From contig NZ_PJNE01000001.1 in the NCBI RefSeq assembly GCF_002846495.1, positions 1,364,001 through 1,428,000 on the forward strand: DNA of 64,000 nt, given 5' to 3'. Below the pieces are notes generated by a model. The model was given only the letters and a program-made list of their open reading frames with translations. It searched no databases and was not told where the DNA came from. The position numbers and the translations under genes are program-made. This stretch comes from Phycicoccus duodecadis. Lineage in GTDB: Bacteria; Actinomycetota; Actinomycetes; Actinomycetales; Dermatophilaceae. Positions 17,750-27,634 of the stretch are shown here, piece after piece. Within the stretch, counting starts at the first letter, position 1, and every line of letters begins with the position of its first letter.

Positions 17750-18640
17750 TCAGCGCTCCTGGTCGGAGAGGACGTCGAGGAGGGGCTCGGCGGCCGCCGG
17801 GCGGAGCCGGCCGGCGTCGAGCGCCCGCAACGCGGTGGCCCGGGCGAGCGCCACGTAGGTCCTCCGGATCTCGGGCGCGAGCCGGTCGAGCTCGCGCAGG
17901 TGGTCACTCACGGTACCCACGTCGCCGCGCGAGACCGGGCCGGTGAGGGCGGCGTCACCCATCCGCAGCGCGTTGTCGAGCGCGGCGTGCAGCAATGGGG
18001 CCAGGACGCGGCGCGGCTCGGACACCCCGGCCCGGGTCAGCAGCTCCATCGCCTCGGCCGTCAGGGTGACCAGGTGGTTCGCGCCGTGCGACAGCGCCGC
18101 GTGGTAGGCCACCCGCTCCTCCTCGGCCACGGCCTGCGGCGTCCCGCCCATCTCGAGGACCAGCGCCTCGGCCACCGGCGCGAGCTCGGGGTCGGTGGTC
18201 ACCCCGAAGACGCACTCGACGAGCCGGTCGAGGTCCATCGCGGTGCCGGTGAAGGTCATGGCCGGATGCAGCGCCAGGCCGAAGGCGTGGTGGGCGCGCA
18301 CCGGGTCGAGCACCGCGGTGCCGAAGCGGCCGCTGGTGTGCACCACGAGCTGCCCGGCCTGCCAGGCGCCGGTGGCCGAGAGCCCCGCGACCAGGTCGGC
18401 GAGCGCGTCGTCGGGGACGGCCAGCAGCACCAGCTCGGCGCCGGCCACGACGGTGGCGACGTCGACGACGGGGACACCCGGCAGCAGCGACGCGGCCCGC
18501 TCGCGGCTGGCCTCCGACACGGCGTACACGCCGGTGACCCGATGACCGGCCCGCGCCAGGGAGGCCCCGAGGACCGCGCCGACGCGGCCCGCACCGACGA
18601 CCCCGACGGTGAGGCGCGCGGGGTGCTCGATGCCGTCCAC
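17750..18640 (-). CDS. Rossmann-like/DUF2520 oxidoreductase-like protein
   Basis: 296 residues, GTG start. N-terminal NAD(P)-binding GVVGAGRVGAVLGASLARAG, then LVLLAVPDDALADLV and a C-terminal helical DUF2520 domain (HPAMTFTGT, YHAALSHGANHLVTL). The fold resembles proC/ketopantoate reductase. Its stop touches the panC start, so it may supply or protect pantoate as a PanE-like reductase; that role is inferred from position only. Confidence 0.8.
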   Translation of the reverse strand: MDGIEHPARLTVGVVGAGRVGAVLGASLARAGHRVTGVYAVSEASRERAASLLPGVPVVDVATVVAGAELVLLAVPDDALADLVAGLSATGAWQAGQLVVHTSGRFGTAVLDPVRAHHAFGLALHPAMTFTGTAMDLDRLVECVFGVTTDPELAPVAEALVLEMGGTPQAVAEEERVAYHAALSHGANHLVTLTAEAMELLTRAGVSEPRRVLAPLLHAALDNALRMGDAALTGPVSRGDVGTVSDHLRELDRLAPEIRRTYVALARATALRALDAGRLRPAAAEPLLDVLSDQER

Positions 18641-18696
18641 GGGCCAGAACGCTACCCCCGGCCGGGCCTGTCCCGGTCGCCGGTAGCGTGCGCCGG

Positions 18697-19671
18697 ATGG
18701 ACCTGCTCCCCTGGCGCGACGCGTGGCAGCACGCGCTCTACGGCGCCGGCGGCTTCTACCGCGGCGACGGCGGCCCGGCGAGACACTTCATCACCTCGAC
18801 CCACGAACCCCTGGGCGCCACCTTCGCCGAGGGGGTCCTCGCGCTCGCCGACCGCGAGGGTGCCACCCACGTCGTCGACGTCGGGGCCGGCCGGGGCGAG
18901 CTGGTCACCGCCCTGCACCGCCTGCGTCCGGGGCTGCGGCTGACCGCGGTCGACGTCGTGGCGCGCCCTCCCGGCCTGCCGGCCGACGTCGCCTGGCTGG
19001 TCTCCCCCGGCGGCGCCGACCTCCCCGACGCGCTGCGCGACCTCCACGACGTCCTGGTGGTCGCCCACGAGTGGCTCGACGTGGTGCCCTGCACCGTCGC
19101 CGAGGTCGGCCGCGACGGGGCCCTGCGCACCGTGCTCGTCGACCCCGCGACCGGCACGGAGTCGCTGAGCGACCCGCTCGCTGGGCCGGACCTGGCCTGG
19201 TGCGCGCAGCACTGGTGCCTCGAGGGGCCGGCGGCTGGGACCCGGGTGGAGGTCGGGCTGACCCGTGACCGCGCCTGGGCCGGCCTGCTGTCCCGCGTCC
19301 GCAGCGGCACGGCCCTGGCCGTCGACTACGGCCACACCCGGGCGACCCGTCCCGCCACCGGCACCCTGGTCGGCTACCGCGACGGCACCACCGTCCCGCC
19401 CGTCCCCGACGGCACGTGCGACCTCACCGCGCACGTGGCCGTCGACAGCCTCGAGCAGGACGAGCGCACGACCCAGCGCGAGGCGCTGCTCGGTCTCGGC
19501 CTCACGGCTTCGACCCCGCCGCTCGGCCTGGCGCGCACCGACCCGCCGGCCTACCTCACGGGTCTGGCCCGGGCCTCGGCCGTCACCGCCCTCACGGCAC
19601 GGCGAGGCCTGGGGGACTTCCACTGGGTGCTGCGCCGCATCCCCGACCCCCGGACCCGGCCGGGTGCGTGA
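18697..19671 (+). CDS. MidA/NDUFAF7-like SAM-dependent methyltransferase (Methyltransf_28)
   Basis: 324 residues from the ATG at 18697 (a GTG three codons earlier is possible). SAM motif VVDVGAGRGELVTAL, then the family element VVAHEWLDVVPCTVAEV, which corresponds to the NE-x-x-D-x-x-P element of MidA/NDUFAF7, and AVDYGHTRATRP late. Mitochondrial NDUFAF7 dimethylates an arginine of NDUFS2, the homologue of NuoD. Here a NuoD-like gene starts 21 bp downstream on the same strand, so an enzyme-substrate pair is likely. Confidence 0.78.
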   Translation: MDLLPWRDAWQHALYGAGGFYRGDGGPARHFITSTHEPLGATFAEGVLALADREGATHVVDVGAGRGELVTALHRLRPGLRLTAVDVVARPPGLPADVAWLVSPGGADLPDALRDLHDVLVVAHEWLDVVPCTVAEVGRDGALRTVLVDPATGTESLSDPLAGPDLAWCAQHWCLEGPAAGTRVEVGLTRDRAWAGLLSRVRSGTALAVDYGHTRATRPATGTLVGYRDGTTVPPVPDGTCDLTAHVAVDSLEQDERTTQREALLGLGLTASTPPLGLARTDPPAYLTGLARASAVTALTARRGLGDFHWVLRRIPDPRTRPGA

Positions 19672-19692
19672 CCGGTGCGGCACACTGACCGG

Positions 19693-20871
19693 GTGACCTC
19701 CGACGCCCCCGCCGAGCCCCGCGCGCTCGACGTCGCCGTCGGGGCCGGCGGCCTCGCCACGGCCGACATGGTCCTCAACATCGGGCCGCAGCACCCGGCC
19801 ACCCACGGCGTGCTGCGGCTCAAGGTCGTGCTCGACGGCGAGCGCATCCTGAGCGCCGAGCCCGTCGTCGGGTACATGCATCGGGGCGCCGAGAAGCTCT
19901 TCGAGGTGCGCGACTACCGGCAGATCACCGTGCTGGCCAACCGCCACGACTGGCTCTCGGCGTTCTCCTCCGAGCTGGGGGTCGTCCTGGGCGTCGAGGC
20001 GATGCTCGGGATGGAGGTCCCCGAGCGCGCCGTGTGGCTCCGGACCCTGCTGGCCGAGATGAACCGCGTTCTCTCGCACCTGATGTTCCTCGGCTCCTAC
20101 CCACTCGAACTGGGCGCCATCACCCCGATCTTCTACGCCTTCCGCGAGCGCGAGGAGCTCCAAGCGGTGATGGAGGAGGCCTCCGGCGGCCGGATGCACT
20201 ACATGTTCAACCGCGTCGGCGGCCTCAAGGAGGACGTGCCCGCCGGCTGGCTCGGGCGCGTCGCCCAGGCCCTGGCGTCGGTGCGCCGGCGCCTGCCCGA
20301 CCTCGAGTCGATGCTCGTCGGCAACGAGATCCTGCTCGCCCGCACCCGCGGGGTCGGCGTCCTCGACGCCGCCACGGTGCTCGACTACGGCGTCTCGGGC
20401 CCCATCGCCCGCGCGAGCGGGGTCGACCTCGACCTGCGCCGCGACGACCCCTACCTCGCCTACGGCGAGCTCTTCGCGCCGGGCGGGCCCGGCCGGGTCG
20501 TCACCCGACCCGAGGGCGACTGCCTGGCGCGCCTCGACGTGCTGCTCGAGCAGGTGCACGTCAGCCTCGATCTGGCCGACGCCTGCCTGGACCGCCTGCA
20601 CGGGCTGCCCGCCGGGCCGGTGAACCAGCGCCTCCCCAAAGTCCTCAAGGTCCCCGAGGGCGAGCGCTACACCGCCACCGAGAACCCGTTGGGGCTCAAC
20701 GGGTACTACCTCGTCTCGCGCGGTGAGAAGACGCCGTGGCGGCTCAAGCTGCGCTCGGCCTCGTTCGGCAACGTGCAAGTGCTGAGCGAGGTGCTCCCCG
20801 GCTGCGTGGTGGCCGACATGGTGGCCGTGCTCGGCTCGATGTTCTTCGTCGTGGGCGACGTCGACAAGTAG
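19693..20871 (+). CDS. Orphan NuoD-like (NADH-quinone oxidoreductase 49-kDa subunit) protein
   Basis: 392 residues from a GTG at 19693. NuoD signatures: [54 protein letters not shown], and the terminal [17 protein letters not shown]. His38 of HPATHG, which contacts quinone in Thermus Nqo4, is kept. The neighbouring quinone-binding Tyr87 of Nqo4 (LDY-V-S) is Trp87 here (HDWLS). No other nuo subunit is nearby. It may be a second NuoD copy or part of a hydrogenase-like or Complex-I-related enzyme. A candidate methylation site is Arg64 of the HRG motif. Confidence 0.85.
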   Translation: MTSDAPAEPRALDVAVGAGGLATADMVLNIGPQHPATHGVLRLKVVLDGERILSAEPVVGYMHRGAEKLFEVRDYRQITVLANRHDWLSAFSSELGVVLGVEAMLGMEVPERAVWLRTLLAEMNRVLSHLMFLGSYPLELGAITPIFYAFREREELQAVMEEASGGRMHYMFNRVGGLKEDVPAGWLGRVAQALASVRRRLPDLESMLVGNEILLARTRGVGVLDAATVLDYGVSGPIARASGVDLDLRRDDPYLAYGELFAPGGPGRVVTRPEGDCLARLDVLLEQVHVSLDLADACLDRLHGLPAGPVNQRLPKVLKVPEGERYTATENPLGLNGYYLVSRGEKTPWRLKLRSASFGNVQVLSEVLPGCVVADMVAVLGSMFFVVGDVDK

Positions 20872-20912
20872 CCCGCGAGGGTGCCGATGTCGGCGCGACC
20901 GGCCCGGGCGGG

Positions 20913-21401
20913 TCAGGGGTCGCCCAGCCGGTCGTCGAGAGGGCGGTCGTCGTCGTCGCGGTCGTCGATCCGGCACCACGACTGCGCGAGCATCCCGCAC
21001 ACCGTGAGGACCAGCGACGCCACGAGGGCGAGCCCGAACGACAGCAGCCGCTCCTGGTTGGCGACCAGCGACAGGTCGCCCAGCAGCACGCCGAGCTGGC
21101 CGAGGTACCAGCCGGTGGCCGCGGCCCCGGTGAGCGCCGCGGCCTGCGAGAGCACCAGCGCCCGGGCCGCACGCAGCGCCTCGACCGAGGTGCGGTGCCC
21201 GCTGCGCAGGTGGCGACGTACCGGCCGCGCGATCCACAGCACCAGGCCGCCCATCACCACGAGCAGCGCCAGGGCGGGCCAGACAGGCCGCTGGAGCAGC
21301 GAGCCGTCGCGGGTGACGACCAGGCTCATGCCGTAGCCCAGGACGAGCGTCACCGCCGCCACGAGCAGCAGGGTCTGGATGCGGACGCCGTGACGGCTCA
21401 C
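20913..21401 (-). CDS. DUF3180 family membrane protein
   Basis: 162 residues from a GTG at 21401 overlapping the folB-folK stop by 4 bp. Four hydrophobic segments: TLLLVAAVTLVLGYGMSLVV, ALALLVVMGGLVLWIA, an Ala-rich LVLSQAAALTGAAATGWYLG and FGLALVASLVLTVCGMLA, ending in an acidic tail (DDRDDDDR). It is regularly found at the end of actinobacterial folate operons. Function unknown. Convergent with the NuoD-like gene, 41 bp apart. Confidence 0.8.
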   Translation of the reverse strand: MSRHGVRIQTLLLVAAVTLVLGYGMSLVVTRDGSLLQRPVWPALALLVVMGGLVLWIARPVRRHLRSGHRTSVEALRAARALVLSQAAALTGAAATGWYLGQLGVLLGDLSLVANQERLLSFGLALVASLVLTVCGMLAQSWCRIDDRDDDDRPLDDRLGDP

Positions 21402-22327
21402 GCGAGGTCCTCCGGGTCGGGGGCGGCAGCGGACGGGGCGGGGCGCACGCCGCTGGTGTCGAGGGCTGCCACGAGGTCGGCGACCGCCACGACGTCCGTA
21501 CCCACGCGCAGCACGGCCGCGGGGTCGACGTCGAGCCACGGCACCAGCACGAAGGCGCGTTCGGCCGCGCGCGGGTGCGGCAGCGTCAGCCACGGCCGGT
21601 CGGAGACGACGTCGGCGCCTGCGGCGGGGTCGCCGTACTGCACGAGGTCGAGGTCGAGGGTGCGCGCGCCCCAGCGCACCTCGCGGGTCCGGTCGAAGGC
21701 GGCCTCGACCCCGTGCAGGGCGCGCAGCAGCGACGCCGGCGACAGCGCCGTGCGCGCCAGCACCACCCCGTTCACGTAGACGGGCTGCTCGGGGCCACCG
21801 ACGGGGTCGGACTCGACGAAGGCCGAGCGCGCCACGACCTGCACGGCCGGATGGTGCGCCAGCGCTTCGACGGCCGAGGCCGCGGTCTCGGCCGGGCTGC
21901 TGCCCGCCCAGGGGAGGTTGGCCCCCACCGCCACCACCACCGGTACCGGCTCGCGCCGGCGGGTGACCCGCACCTCGACGTCGTCGAACGGCACCCCCAC
22001 CGGCGCCTGCGGCTTGTGCACCGTGACGGTCACCTCGTCGACGGCCGCGTGCGCCAGCGCGTCGTGCGCCACGGCCTCCGCCAGGGCCTCGATGAGGTCG
22101 AAGGGCGGGCCCTCGATGCGTGCCAGCGCCGCCGCCCCGATCTCGCCGTAGTTGACGGTGTCGGCGAGGTCGTCGCTGCGGCCCGGGGCGGTCAGGTCGA
22201 CGGCCAGCTCGACGTCGACCACGAAGTCCTGGCCGTCGCGCTTCTCGTGCTCGAAGACGCCGTGGAAGCCGCGCCCGCGCACCCCGCGCAGCACGATCCG
22301 GTCGCGGGCCGTCCCGGCGGCGCTCAC
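21398..22327 (-). CDS. folB-folK: Bifunctional dihydroneopterin aldolase / HPPK (FolB-FolK fusion)
   Basis: 309 residues from a GTG at 22327, overlapping the folP stop. Residues 1-125 are FolB (LRGVRGRGFHGVFEHEK, VNYGEIG, FDLIEALAEAVA). Residues 130-290 are FolK (VVAVGANLPWAG at the start, VYVNGVVLA, and RTLDLDLVQYGD followed by LPHPRAAERAFVLVP). The two successive steps of folate synthesis, release of hydroxymethylpterin and its pyrophosphorylation, are on one chain. The C-terminus adds an Ala/Pro-rich tail. Confidence 0.92.
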   Translation of the reverse strand: MSAAGTARDRIVLRGVRGRGFHGVFEHEKRDGQDFVVDVELAVDLTAPGRSDDLADTVNYGEIGAAALARIEGPPFDLIEALAEAVAHDALAHAAVDEVTVTVHKPQAPVGVPFDDVEVRVTRRREPVPVVVAVGANLPWAGSSPAETAASAVEALAHHPAVQVVARSAFVESDPVGGPEQPVYVNGVVLARTALSPASLLRALHGVEAAFDRTREVRWGARTLDLDLVQYGDPAAGADVVSDRPWLTLPHPRAAERAFVLVPWLDVDPAAVLRVGTDVVAVADLVAALDTSGVRPAPSAAAPDPEDLA

Positions 22328-23175
22328 TCGCGCGCCCCGTCGGCCATCAGCGCGTCGGCGACGTCGAGGGCGTCCATGGCCGCCACCACGTCGTGCACCC
22401 GGACGCCCCACGCCCCGCAGCCGGCGGCGTAGGCGGTGGTGACCGCGGTGGCCACGTCCCGCTCGAGCGGCGCCCGCTCGGCGCCGGCCGCCCGCCCCAC
22501 CCGGCCGAGGAAGCCCTTGCGGGAGGTACCCACCAGCACCGGCAGCCCGAGGTCGACCAGCTCGCCGAGGCGGCGCAGGACCTCCCAGTTGTGCGCGGCG
22601 GTCTTGGCGAAGCCGAAGCCGGGGTCGAGGACCAGCCGTGAGCGCGGCACACCGGCCGCCTCGATGGCCTCGACCCGCTCGGCCAGCTCGCGGCGCACGT
22701 CGGCCACGACGTCGTCGTACACGGCGCGCGACTGCATCGAGGTGCTGTGCCCGCGCCAGTGCATGACGACCAGCGGCACTTCGCGCTCCGCGACCAGCGG
22801 CACCATCTCGGGGTCGGCCAGCCCCCCGGAGACGTCGTTGACGAGGGTGGCACCGGCGTCCAGGGCGGCCGCCGCGACCGCCGAGCGCATGGTGTCGACC
22901 GACACCGGGCCGAGCGCGGCCAGGGCCTCGACGACCGGCAGCACCCGCCGCAGCTCCTCGGCCTCACTGGGCCGCTCGGCCCCCGGCCGGGTCGACTCGC
23001 CGCCGACGTCGAGCACGTCGGCGCCCTGCGCCAGCAGCGCCCGCCCGTGCTCGAGAGCGTCGGAGGGATGGAACCACGCCCCGCCGTCACTGAAGGAGTC
23101 GGGGGTGACGTTGACGACGCCCATCACGACGGGCCGGCCGGCCCGCCCGGTGGGGAGCCCGACGGCTCGGGTCAT
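22324..23175 (-). CDS. folP: Dihydropteroate synthase
   Basis: 283 residues from the ATG at 23175 (ATGA overlap with folE). Signatures [11 protein letters not shown] and [46 protein letters not shown]. It condenses hydroxymethylpterin pyrophosphate with p-aminobenzoate and is the sulfonamide target. All key loops are intact, so no resistance substitution is evident. Confidence 0.95.
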   Translation of the reverse strand: MTRAVGLPTGRAGRPVVMGVVNVTPDSFSDGGAWFHPSDALEHGRALLAQGADVLDVGGESTRPGAERPSEAEELRRVLPVVEALAALGPVSVDTMRSAVAAAALDAGATLVNDVSGGLADPEMVPLVAEREVPLVVMHWRGHSTSMQSRAVYDDVVADVRRELAERVEAIEAAGVPRSRLVLDPGFGFAKTAAHNWEVLRRLGELVDLGLPVLVGTSRKGFLGRVGRAAGAERAPLERDVATAVTTAYAAGCGAWGVRVHDVVAAMDALDVADALMADGARE

Positions 23176-23786
23176 CGCTTCCCGCCGAGCAGGAGCGACA
23201 TCGCCTCCGCCCGCGTCGCCGGGTCGCGCAGCTGGCCGCGCACGGCCGAGGTGATGGTGCGCGAGCCGGGCTTCTGCACACCGCGCATCGACATGCACAG
23301 GTGCTCGGCCTCGACGACCACGATGACGCCCTGGGCACCGAGGTGGGTGACGAGCGCGTCGGCCACCTGCGTGGTGATCTGCTCCTGCACCTGGGGGCGC
23401 CGCGCGAACACCTCGACCAGGCGACCCAGCTTGCTGAGGCCGGTGACCTTGCCGTCGGCGGCCGGGATGTAGCCGATGTGCGCCACCCCGTGGAACGGCA
23501 GCAGGTGGTGCTCGCACGTCGAGTACATCGGGATGTCCCGCACGATCACGAGCTCCTCGTGCTCGATCGGGAAGGTCTTCGACAGCACCTCGGCGGGGTC
23601 CTGACGCAGGCCGGCGTAGAGCTCGACGGCGGCCTTGGCGACCCGGGCCGGGGTCTCGAGCAGACCGTCGCGGTCGGGGTCCTCACCGATCGCGATCAGG
23701 AACTCGCGCACCGCTGCCCGCGCCCGTGGGACGTCGACCGGCGGGTGGACGAAGGAACCGGCCGCCTCAGGGTTCGACACGACCAC
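23172..23786 (-). CDS. folE: GTP cyclohydrolase I
   Basis: 204 residues, GTG start at 23786 that overlaps the 3' end of ftsH by 20 bp. Zinc and catalytic residues are in [13 protein letters not shown] and [34 protein letters not shown] is the family signature. It opens GTP to dihydroneopterin triphosphate, the first folate step. First gene of the coupled folE-folP-folBK-DUF3180 series. Confidence 0.95.
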   Translation of the reverse strand: MVVSNPEAAGSFVHPPVDVPRARAAVREFLIAIGEDPDRDGLLETPARVAKAAVELYAGLRQDPAEVLSKTFPIEHEELVIVRDIPMYSTCEHHLLPFHGVAHIGYIPAADGKVTGLSKLGRLVEVFARRPQVQEQITTQVADALVTHLGAQGVIVVVEAEHLCMSMRGVQKPGSRTITSAVRGQLRDPATRAEAMSLLLGGKR

Positions 23787-25911
23787 CCTCGGGGACCTCG
23801 ATGACCTCGGTCGCGGGGTGCTCGTCCGGGGTGGTCTTCGCGCCGACGGCGGCCTGCGCGTCGATGGCGGCCTGGGTCTGCGGGTCGCCCGGGGTGACGG
23901 TGGCGCCCTGGGGCGCCCCGGACCCGTTGCGGCCGTTCATGGCAGCGGCCTCGGCCGGGGTCAGGACCGGCGGGATGTTCGAGAGGGTGCGGTGCTCGCT
24001 CGACAGCCAGGTGGGCCGCACCGGGCGCTTGTGGATGTCCTTGAACAGCTCGGCGAGCTCGGCGGCGTTGAGCGTCTCCTTGTCGAGCAGCTCGAGGACG
24101 AGGCGGTCGAGGAGGTCGCGGTTGTCGTTGACCACGTGCCACGCCTCGTCGTGCGCGGTGTCGACGAGCTTGCGGACCTCCTCGTCGACGACGGCCGCGA
24201 CCTGCTCGGAGTAGTCGCGCTGGTGGCCCATGTCGCGGCCCAGGAAGGGCTCGCCCTGGCTCTGGCCGAGCTTGATGGCGCCGACGCGCTCGCTCATCCC
24301 GTACTCGGTGACCATCTTGCGGGCCATGGCGGTGGCCTTCTCGATGTCGTTCGCGGCACCGGTGGTGGGGTCGTGGAAGATGATCTCCTCGGCGACGCGA
24401 CCGCCCAGGGCGTACGCCAGCTGGTCGAGGATCTCGTTGCGCGTCGTCGAGTACTTGTCGTCGAGCGGCATCACCATCGTGTAGCCGAGGGCGCGACCGC
24501 GCGGCAGGATCGTGACCTTGGTGACGGGGTCGGTGTGGTTCATCCCCGCCGCCACCAGGGCGTGGCCGCCCTCGTGGTAGGCCGTGATCTTGCGCTCCTT
24601 GGCCGACATGATGCGGGTCCGCTTCTGCGGGCCGGCGATCACACGGTCGATGGCCTCGTCGAGGACCTCGTCGTCGATGAGCTTCTTGTCGGTGCGTGCC
24701 GTGAGCAGCGCGGCCTCGTTGAGGACGTTGGCCAGGTCGGCGCCGGTGAAGCCGGGGGTGCGCCGGGCGACGGCCAGCAGGTCGACGTGCGAGGCCATCG
24801 GCTTGCCCTGCGCGTGCACCTGAAGGATCTTGTGCCGCCCGATCATGTCGGGATTCTCGACGCTGATCTGCCGGTCGAAACGGCCCGGGCGCAGCAGCGC
24901 GGGGTCGAGGATGTCGGGGCGGTTCGTGGCGGCGATGAGGATGACGTTGGTCTTGACGTCGAAGCCGTCCATCTCGACGAGCAGCTGGTTCAGCGTCTGC
25001 TCGCGCTCGTCGTGCCCGCCGCCCATGCCGGCGCCGCGGTGGCGGCCGACGGCGTCGATCTCGTCGACGAAGACGATGGCGGGGGCGTTGGACTTGGCCT
25101 GCTCGAACAGGTCGCGCACGCGGGAGGCGCCGACACCGACGAACATCTCGACGAAGTCAGAGCCGGAGATGGAGTAGAACGGCACCCCGGCCTCACCGGC
25201 GACGGCCCGCGCGAGCAGGGTCTTGCCGGTACCGGGCTGGCCGTAGAGCAGCACGCCCTTGGGGATCTTGGCCCCGACGGCGAGGAACTTGGCCGGCTCG
25301 CGGAGGAACTCGACGATCTCCTGGAGCTCCTCGACGGCCTCGTCGGCCCCGGCGACGTCGGCGAAGGTGACCTTCGGGGTGTCCTTGGTGGCGAGCTTGG
25401 CGCGCGACTTGCCGAACTGCATGACGCGCGAGCCCCCGCCCTGGGCCTGGCTCATCAGCCACCAGAAGAGACCGACCAGCAGCAGCACGGGGAAGAAGCT
25501 GATGAAGATGGTCCAGAACGTGCTGTCGCCCTGGACCTTGTCGTCGTAGCCGTCGGGCAGGTTGGTCTTGAGCTCGGTGACCAGGCCCTCGGCGCGGGCG
25601 TCGACGTACTCGGCGCGGACCTTGGTGGCGTCCTTGACGTTCTTGGCAGGGTCGGAGAAGCTCTGGCCCTTCTTGAGGTCGAGGGTCAGGACGTTGTCGG
25701 TGGACATGACCGCCGAGTCGACCTTCTTCTCGGTGATGAGCTTCTCGGCCTGGGAGGTCGTGATCGTGGTGTAGCCGCCGTCGCCACCGGTGGTGAAGAC
25801 GACCAGCAGCAGCACGAGCGCGGCGAGGACCCAGAACACCGGGGCCTTGAGAATGCGTTTGAAGTCCATCTGGCCACGGGGCTCGCGCCCCGACCTCCTG
25901 CTCGTCGTCAT
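23767..25911 (-). CDS. ftsH: ATP-dependent zinc metalloprotease FtsH
   Basis: 714 residues. Two membrane segments ([17 protein letters not shown] near 30 and [20 protein letters not shown] near 140) flank an extracytoplasmic domain. AAA+ motifs follow: Walker A GQPGTGKT (Gln where Pro is commoner), Walker [31 protein letters not shown]. The peptidase site is [11 protein letters not shown] with a distal Asp. A 100-residue disordered Gly/Ala/Pro/Glu tail is typical of actinobacteria. Start ATG 25911; an internal ATG at 25869 is possible. Membrane quality-control protease. Confidence 0.95.
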   Translation of the reverse strand: MTTSRRSGREPRGQMDFKRILKAPVFWVLAALVLLLVVFTTGGDGGYTTITTSQAEKLITEKKVDSAVMSTDNVLTLDLKKGQSFSDPAKNVKDATKVRAEYVDARAEGLVTELKTNLPDGYDDKVQGDSTFWTIFISFFPVLLLVGLFWWLMSQAQGGGSRVMQFGKSRAKLATKDTPKVTFADVAGADEAVEELQEIVEFLREPAKFLAVGAKIPKGVLLYGQPGTGKTLLARAVAGEAGVPFYSISGSDFVEMFVGVGASRVRDLFEQAKSNAPAIVFVDEIDAVGRHRGAGMGGGHDEREQTLNQLLVEMDGFDVKTNVILIAATNRPDILDPALLRPGRFDRQISVENPDMIGRHKILQVHAQGKPMASHVDLLAVARRTPGFTGADLANVLNEAALLTARTDKKLIDDEVLDEAIDRVIAGPQKRTRIMSAKERKITAYHEGGHALVAAGMNHTDPVTKVTILPRGRALGYTMVMPLDDKYSTTRNEILDQLAYALGGRVAEEIIFHDPTTGAANDIEKATAMARKMVTEYGMSERVGAIKLGQSQGEPFLGRDMGHQRDYSEQVAAVVDEEVRKLVDTAHDEAWHVVNDNRDLLDRLVLELLDKETLNAAELAELFKDIHKRPVRPTWLSSEHRTLSNIPPVLTPAEAAAMNGRNGSGAPQGATVTPGDPQTQAAIDAQAAVGAKTTPDEHPATEVIEVPEGGRVEP

Positions 25912-25994
25912 CTGGCCCGGAGGTCACGCCGTCCGGACTGGTACACGCTAGCAACGAGCCCGCGGGTGTGCGTGTTCCGCAGGGTTCGACGGGA

Positions 25995-26546
25995 TCAGCT
26001 GTAGACGTGCTTGGCGAGGGTGCCCACGACGCGCAGCCCCCGGTAGGCCTCGGCGTAGTCGAGGCCGTAGCCGACGACGAACTCGTTGGGGATGTCGAAG
26101 CCCACCCACGCCACGTCGACCTCGACCTTGGCCGCGTCGGGCTTGCGCAGCAGGGTGCAGATCTCGACCGAGGCGGGGCTGCGCGACTCGAGGTTGGACT
26201 TGATCCAGGACAGCGTCAGGCCCGAGTCGATGATGTCCTCGACGATCAGGACGTGGCGACCGGTGATGTCGCCGTCGAGGTCCTTGAGGATGCGCACGAC
26301 GCCGCTGGACTTGGTGCCCGAGCCGTACGACGACACCGCCATCCAGTCGACCGGGACGCTGTTCGGCAGCGCGCGCATCAGGTCGGCCATCACCATGACG
26401 GCGCCCTTGAGCACGCCCACCAGCAGCAGGTCCTGGCCCTCGTAGCGCTCGGTGATGTAGCCCGCGAGCTCCTCGAGCCGGGCGTGGATCTGCTCCTCGG
26501 TGAGAAGGACTCGTTCGAGATCTGCTCCCATGTGGGCGGCGTCCAC
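25995..26546 (-). CDS. hpt: Hypoxanthine (guanine) phosphoribosyltransferase
   Basis: 183 residues from a GTG at 26546, preferred because AGGAG lies six bases upstream; ATG 26531 is the alternative. PRPP loop [15 protein letters not shown], flexible loop [31 protein letters not shown] near the end. It salvages hypoxanthine/guanine. It sits between tilS and ftsH, the conserved tilS-hpt-ftsH order. Confidence 0.94.
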   Translation of the reverse strand: MDAAHMGADLERVLLTEEQIHARLEELAGYITERYEGQDLLLVGVLKGAVMVMADLMRALPNSVPVDWMAVSSYGSGTKSSGVVRILKDLDGDITGRHVLIVEDIIDSGLTLSWIKSNLESRSPASVEICTLLRKPDAAKVEVDVAWVGFDIPNEFVVGYGLDYAEAYRGLRVVGTLAKHVYS

Positions 26547-26580
26547 TGCGGCTCCTGGTCGGGCTGGGGGGTGGTGGGCC

Positions 26581-27582
26581 CTAGTCAACCCGATGGGCGG
26601 GGGCCATGGACACCCGCCCGTCGGATCTCGTGACGCGCAGGCCCCCGGGGGCGTGCACGGCGCCCTGACCGTGCCAGTGGGTCAGGAGCCGGTCGCAGGC
26701 GTCGGTGTGCCGGCTGGAGACCTGGCCCGCGGGCGCGCCGGCGGCCACCAGGAGACGGCGCCAGGCCCGGGTGCGCAGGGGCCGGGGCAGCGCGGCCAGG
26801 GCCTGCGCCGGCCACGGGCCGGGGCCCAGGGCGGCCACGGCGGCGTCGGCGAGCGCGTCGAGGTGGTCGGCGTCCTCGCGCAGCTGGTCGGCGCTGCGGG
26901 CGAGCGCGGCGGCCAGCCCGGGGCCCAGGTCGGCCTCGAGGCCGGCCAGGGCCCGGCGGGCGCGGACCCGGGCGAAGGCCGGGTCCTCGTTCATCGGGTC
27001 GTCCCACCAGCTCAGGCCCTCGGCGGTGCAGGCGGCCCGGGTCTGCTCGCGGGTGACCCCGAGCAGCGGGCGCCGGTAGCGGCCGCGGGCGGGCGGCATC
27101 CCGGCCAGGCTGCGGGCGCCGCTCCCCCGGGCCAGCCCCAGCAGCACCTGCTCGGCCTGGTCGTCGCGGGTGTGGCCGAGGAGCACCAGCCGGGCCCCGT
27201 GGCGGTCGGCGGCGGCGTCGAGCTCGCGGTAGCGGGCGGCGCGGGCGGCCGCCTCGAGGCCGCCGGAGCCGCCTCCGAGCGCCATCGACCAGCAGGACAC
27301 GACGGACACGGGGTCGAGCCCGAGGTCGCCCAGCCGCCGCCCCGTCCGCTCGGCGAGCGCGCGCGACCCGTCCTGCAGCCCGTGGTCGACGACGACGGCG
27401 CCCACCCGGACGCCGGCCGCCCCGGCCTCGTGGCGGGCGGCATCGGCCAGCGCCAGCGAGTCCGCTCCCCCGCTGCACGCGACCAGCACCAGGTCGCCGC
27501 CGTCGCACTCGGCCAGGGCCGCACGCACCGCCGAGCGCACCGCGGCGACGGCGGGGTGCGGCGTCCCCCACGCGCGGGTCAT
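26581..27582 (-). CDS. tilS: tRNA(Ile)-lysidine synthase
   Basis: 333 residues. ATP pyrophosphatase P-loop [18 protein letters not shown] near residue 37, [23 protein letters not shown], and [20 protein letters not shown] then [16 protein letters not shown], all TilS motifs. It converts C34 of tRNA-Ile(CAU) to lysidine. The chain lacks the long C-terminal domains of E. coli TilS, as usual in actinobacteria. Followed by hpt 34 bp later. Confidence 0.93.
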   Translation of the reverse strand: MTRAWGTPHPAVAAVRSAVRAALAECDGGDLVLVACSGGADSLALADAARHEAGAAGVRVGAVVVDHGLQDGSRALAERTGRRLGDLGLDPVSVVSCWSMALGGGSGGLEAAARAARYRELDAAADRHGARLVLLGHTRDDQAEQVLLGLARGSGARSLAGMPPARGRYRRPLLGVTREQTRAACTAEGLSWWDDPMNEDPAFARVRARRALAGLEADLGPGLAAALARSADQLREDADHLDALADAAVAALGPGPWPAQALAALPRPLRTRAWRRLLVAAGAPAGQVSSRHTDACDRLLTHWHGQGAVHAPGGLRVTRSDGRVSMAPAHRVD

Positions 27583-27634
27583 CGAGCCATCACCGTCCGA
27601 TCATCCCGGCTCGGGGCGACACCGGCGCGGGCGG

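Noticed and set aside
19693..20871. Start of a full nuo operon
   Set aside because: Only a NuoD-like gene is present; the genes on both sides are a methyltransferase and the folate operon.
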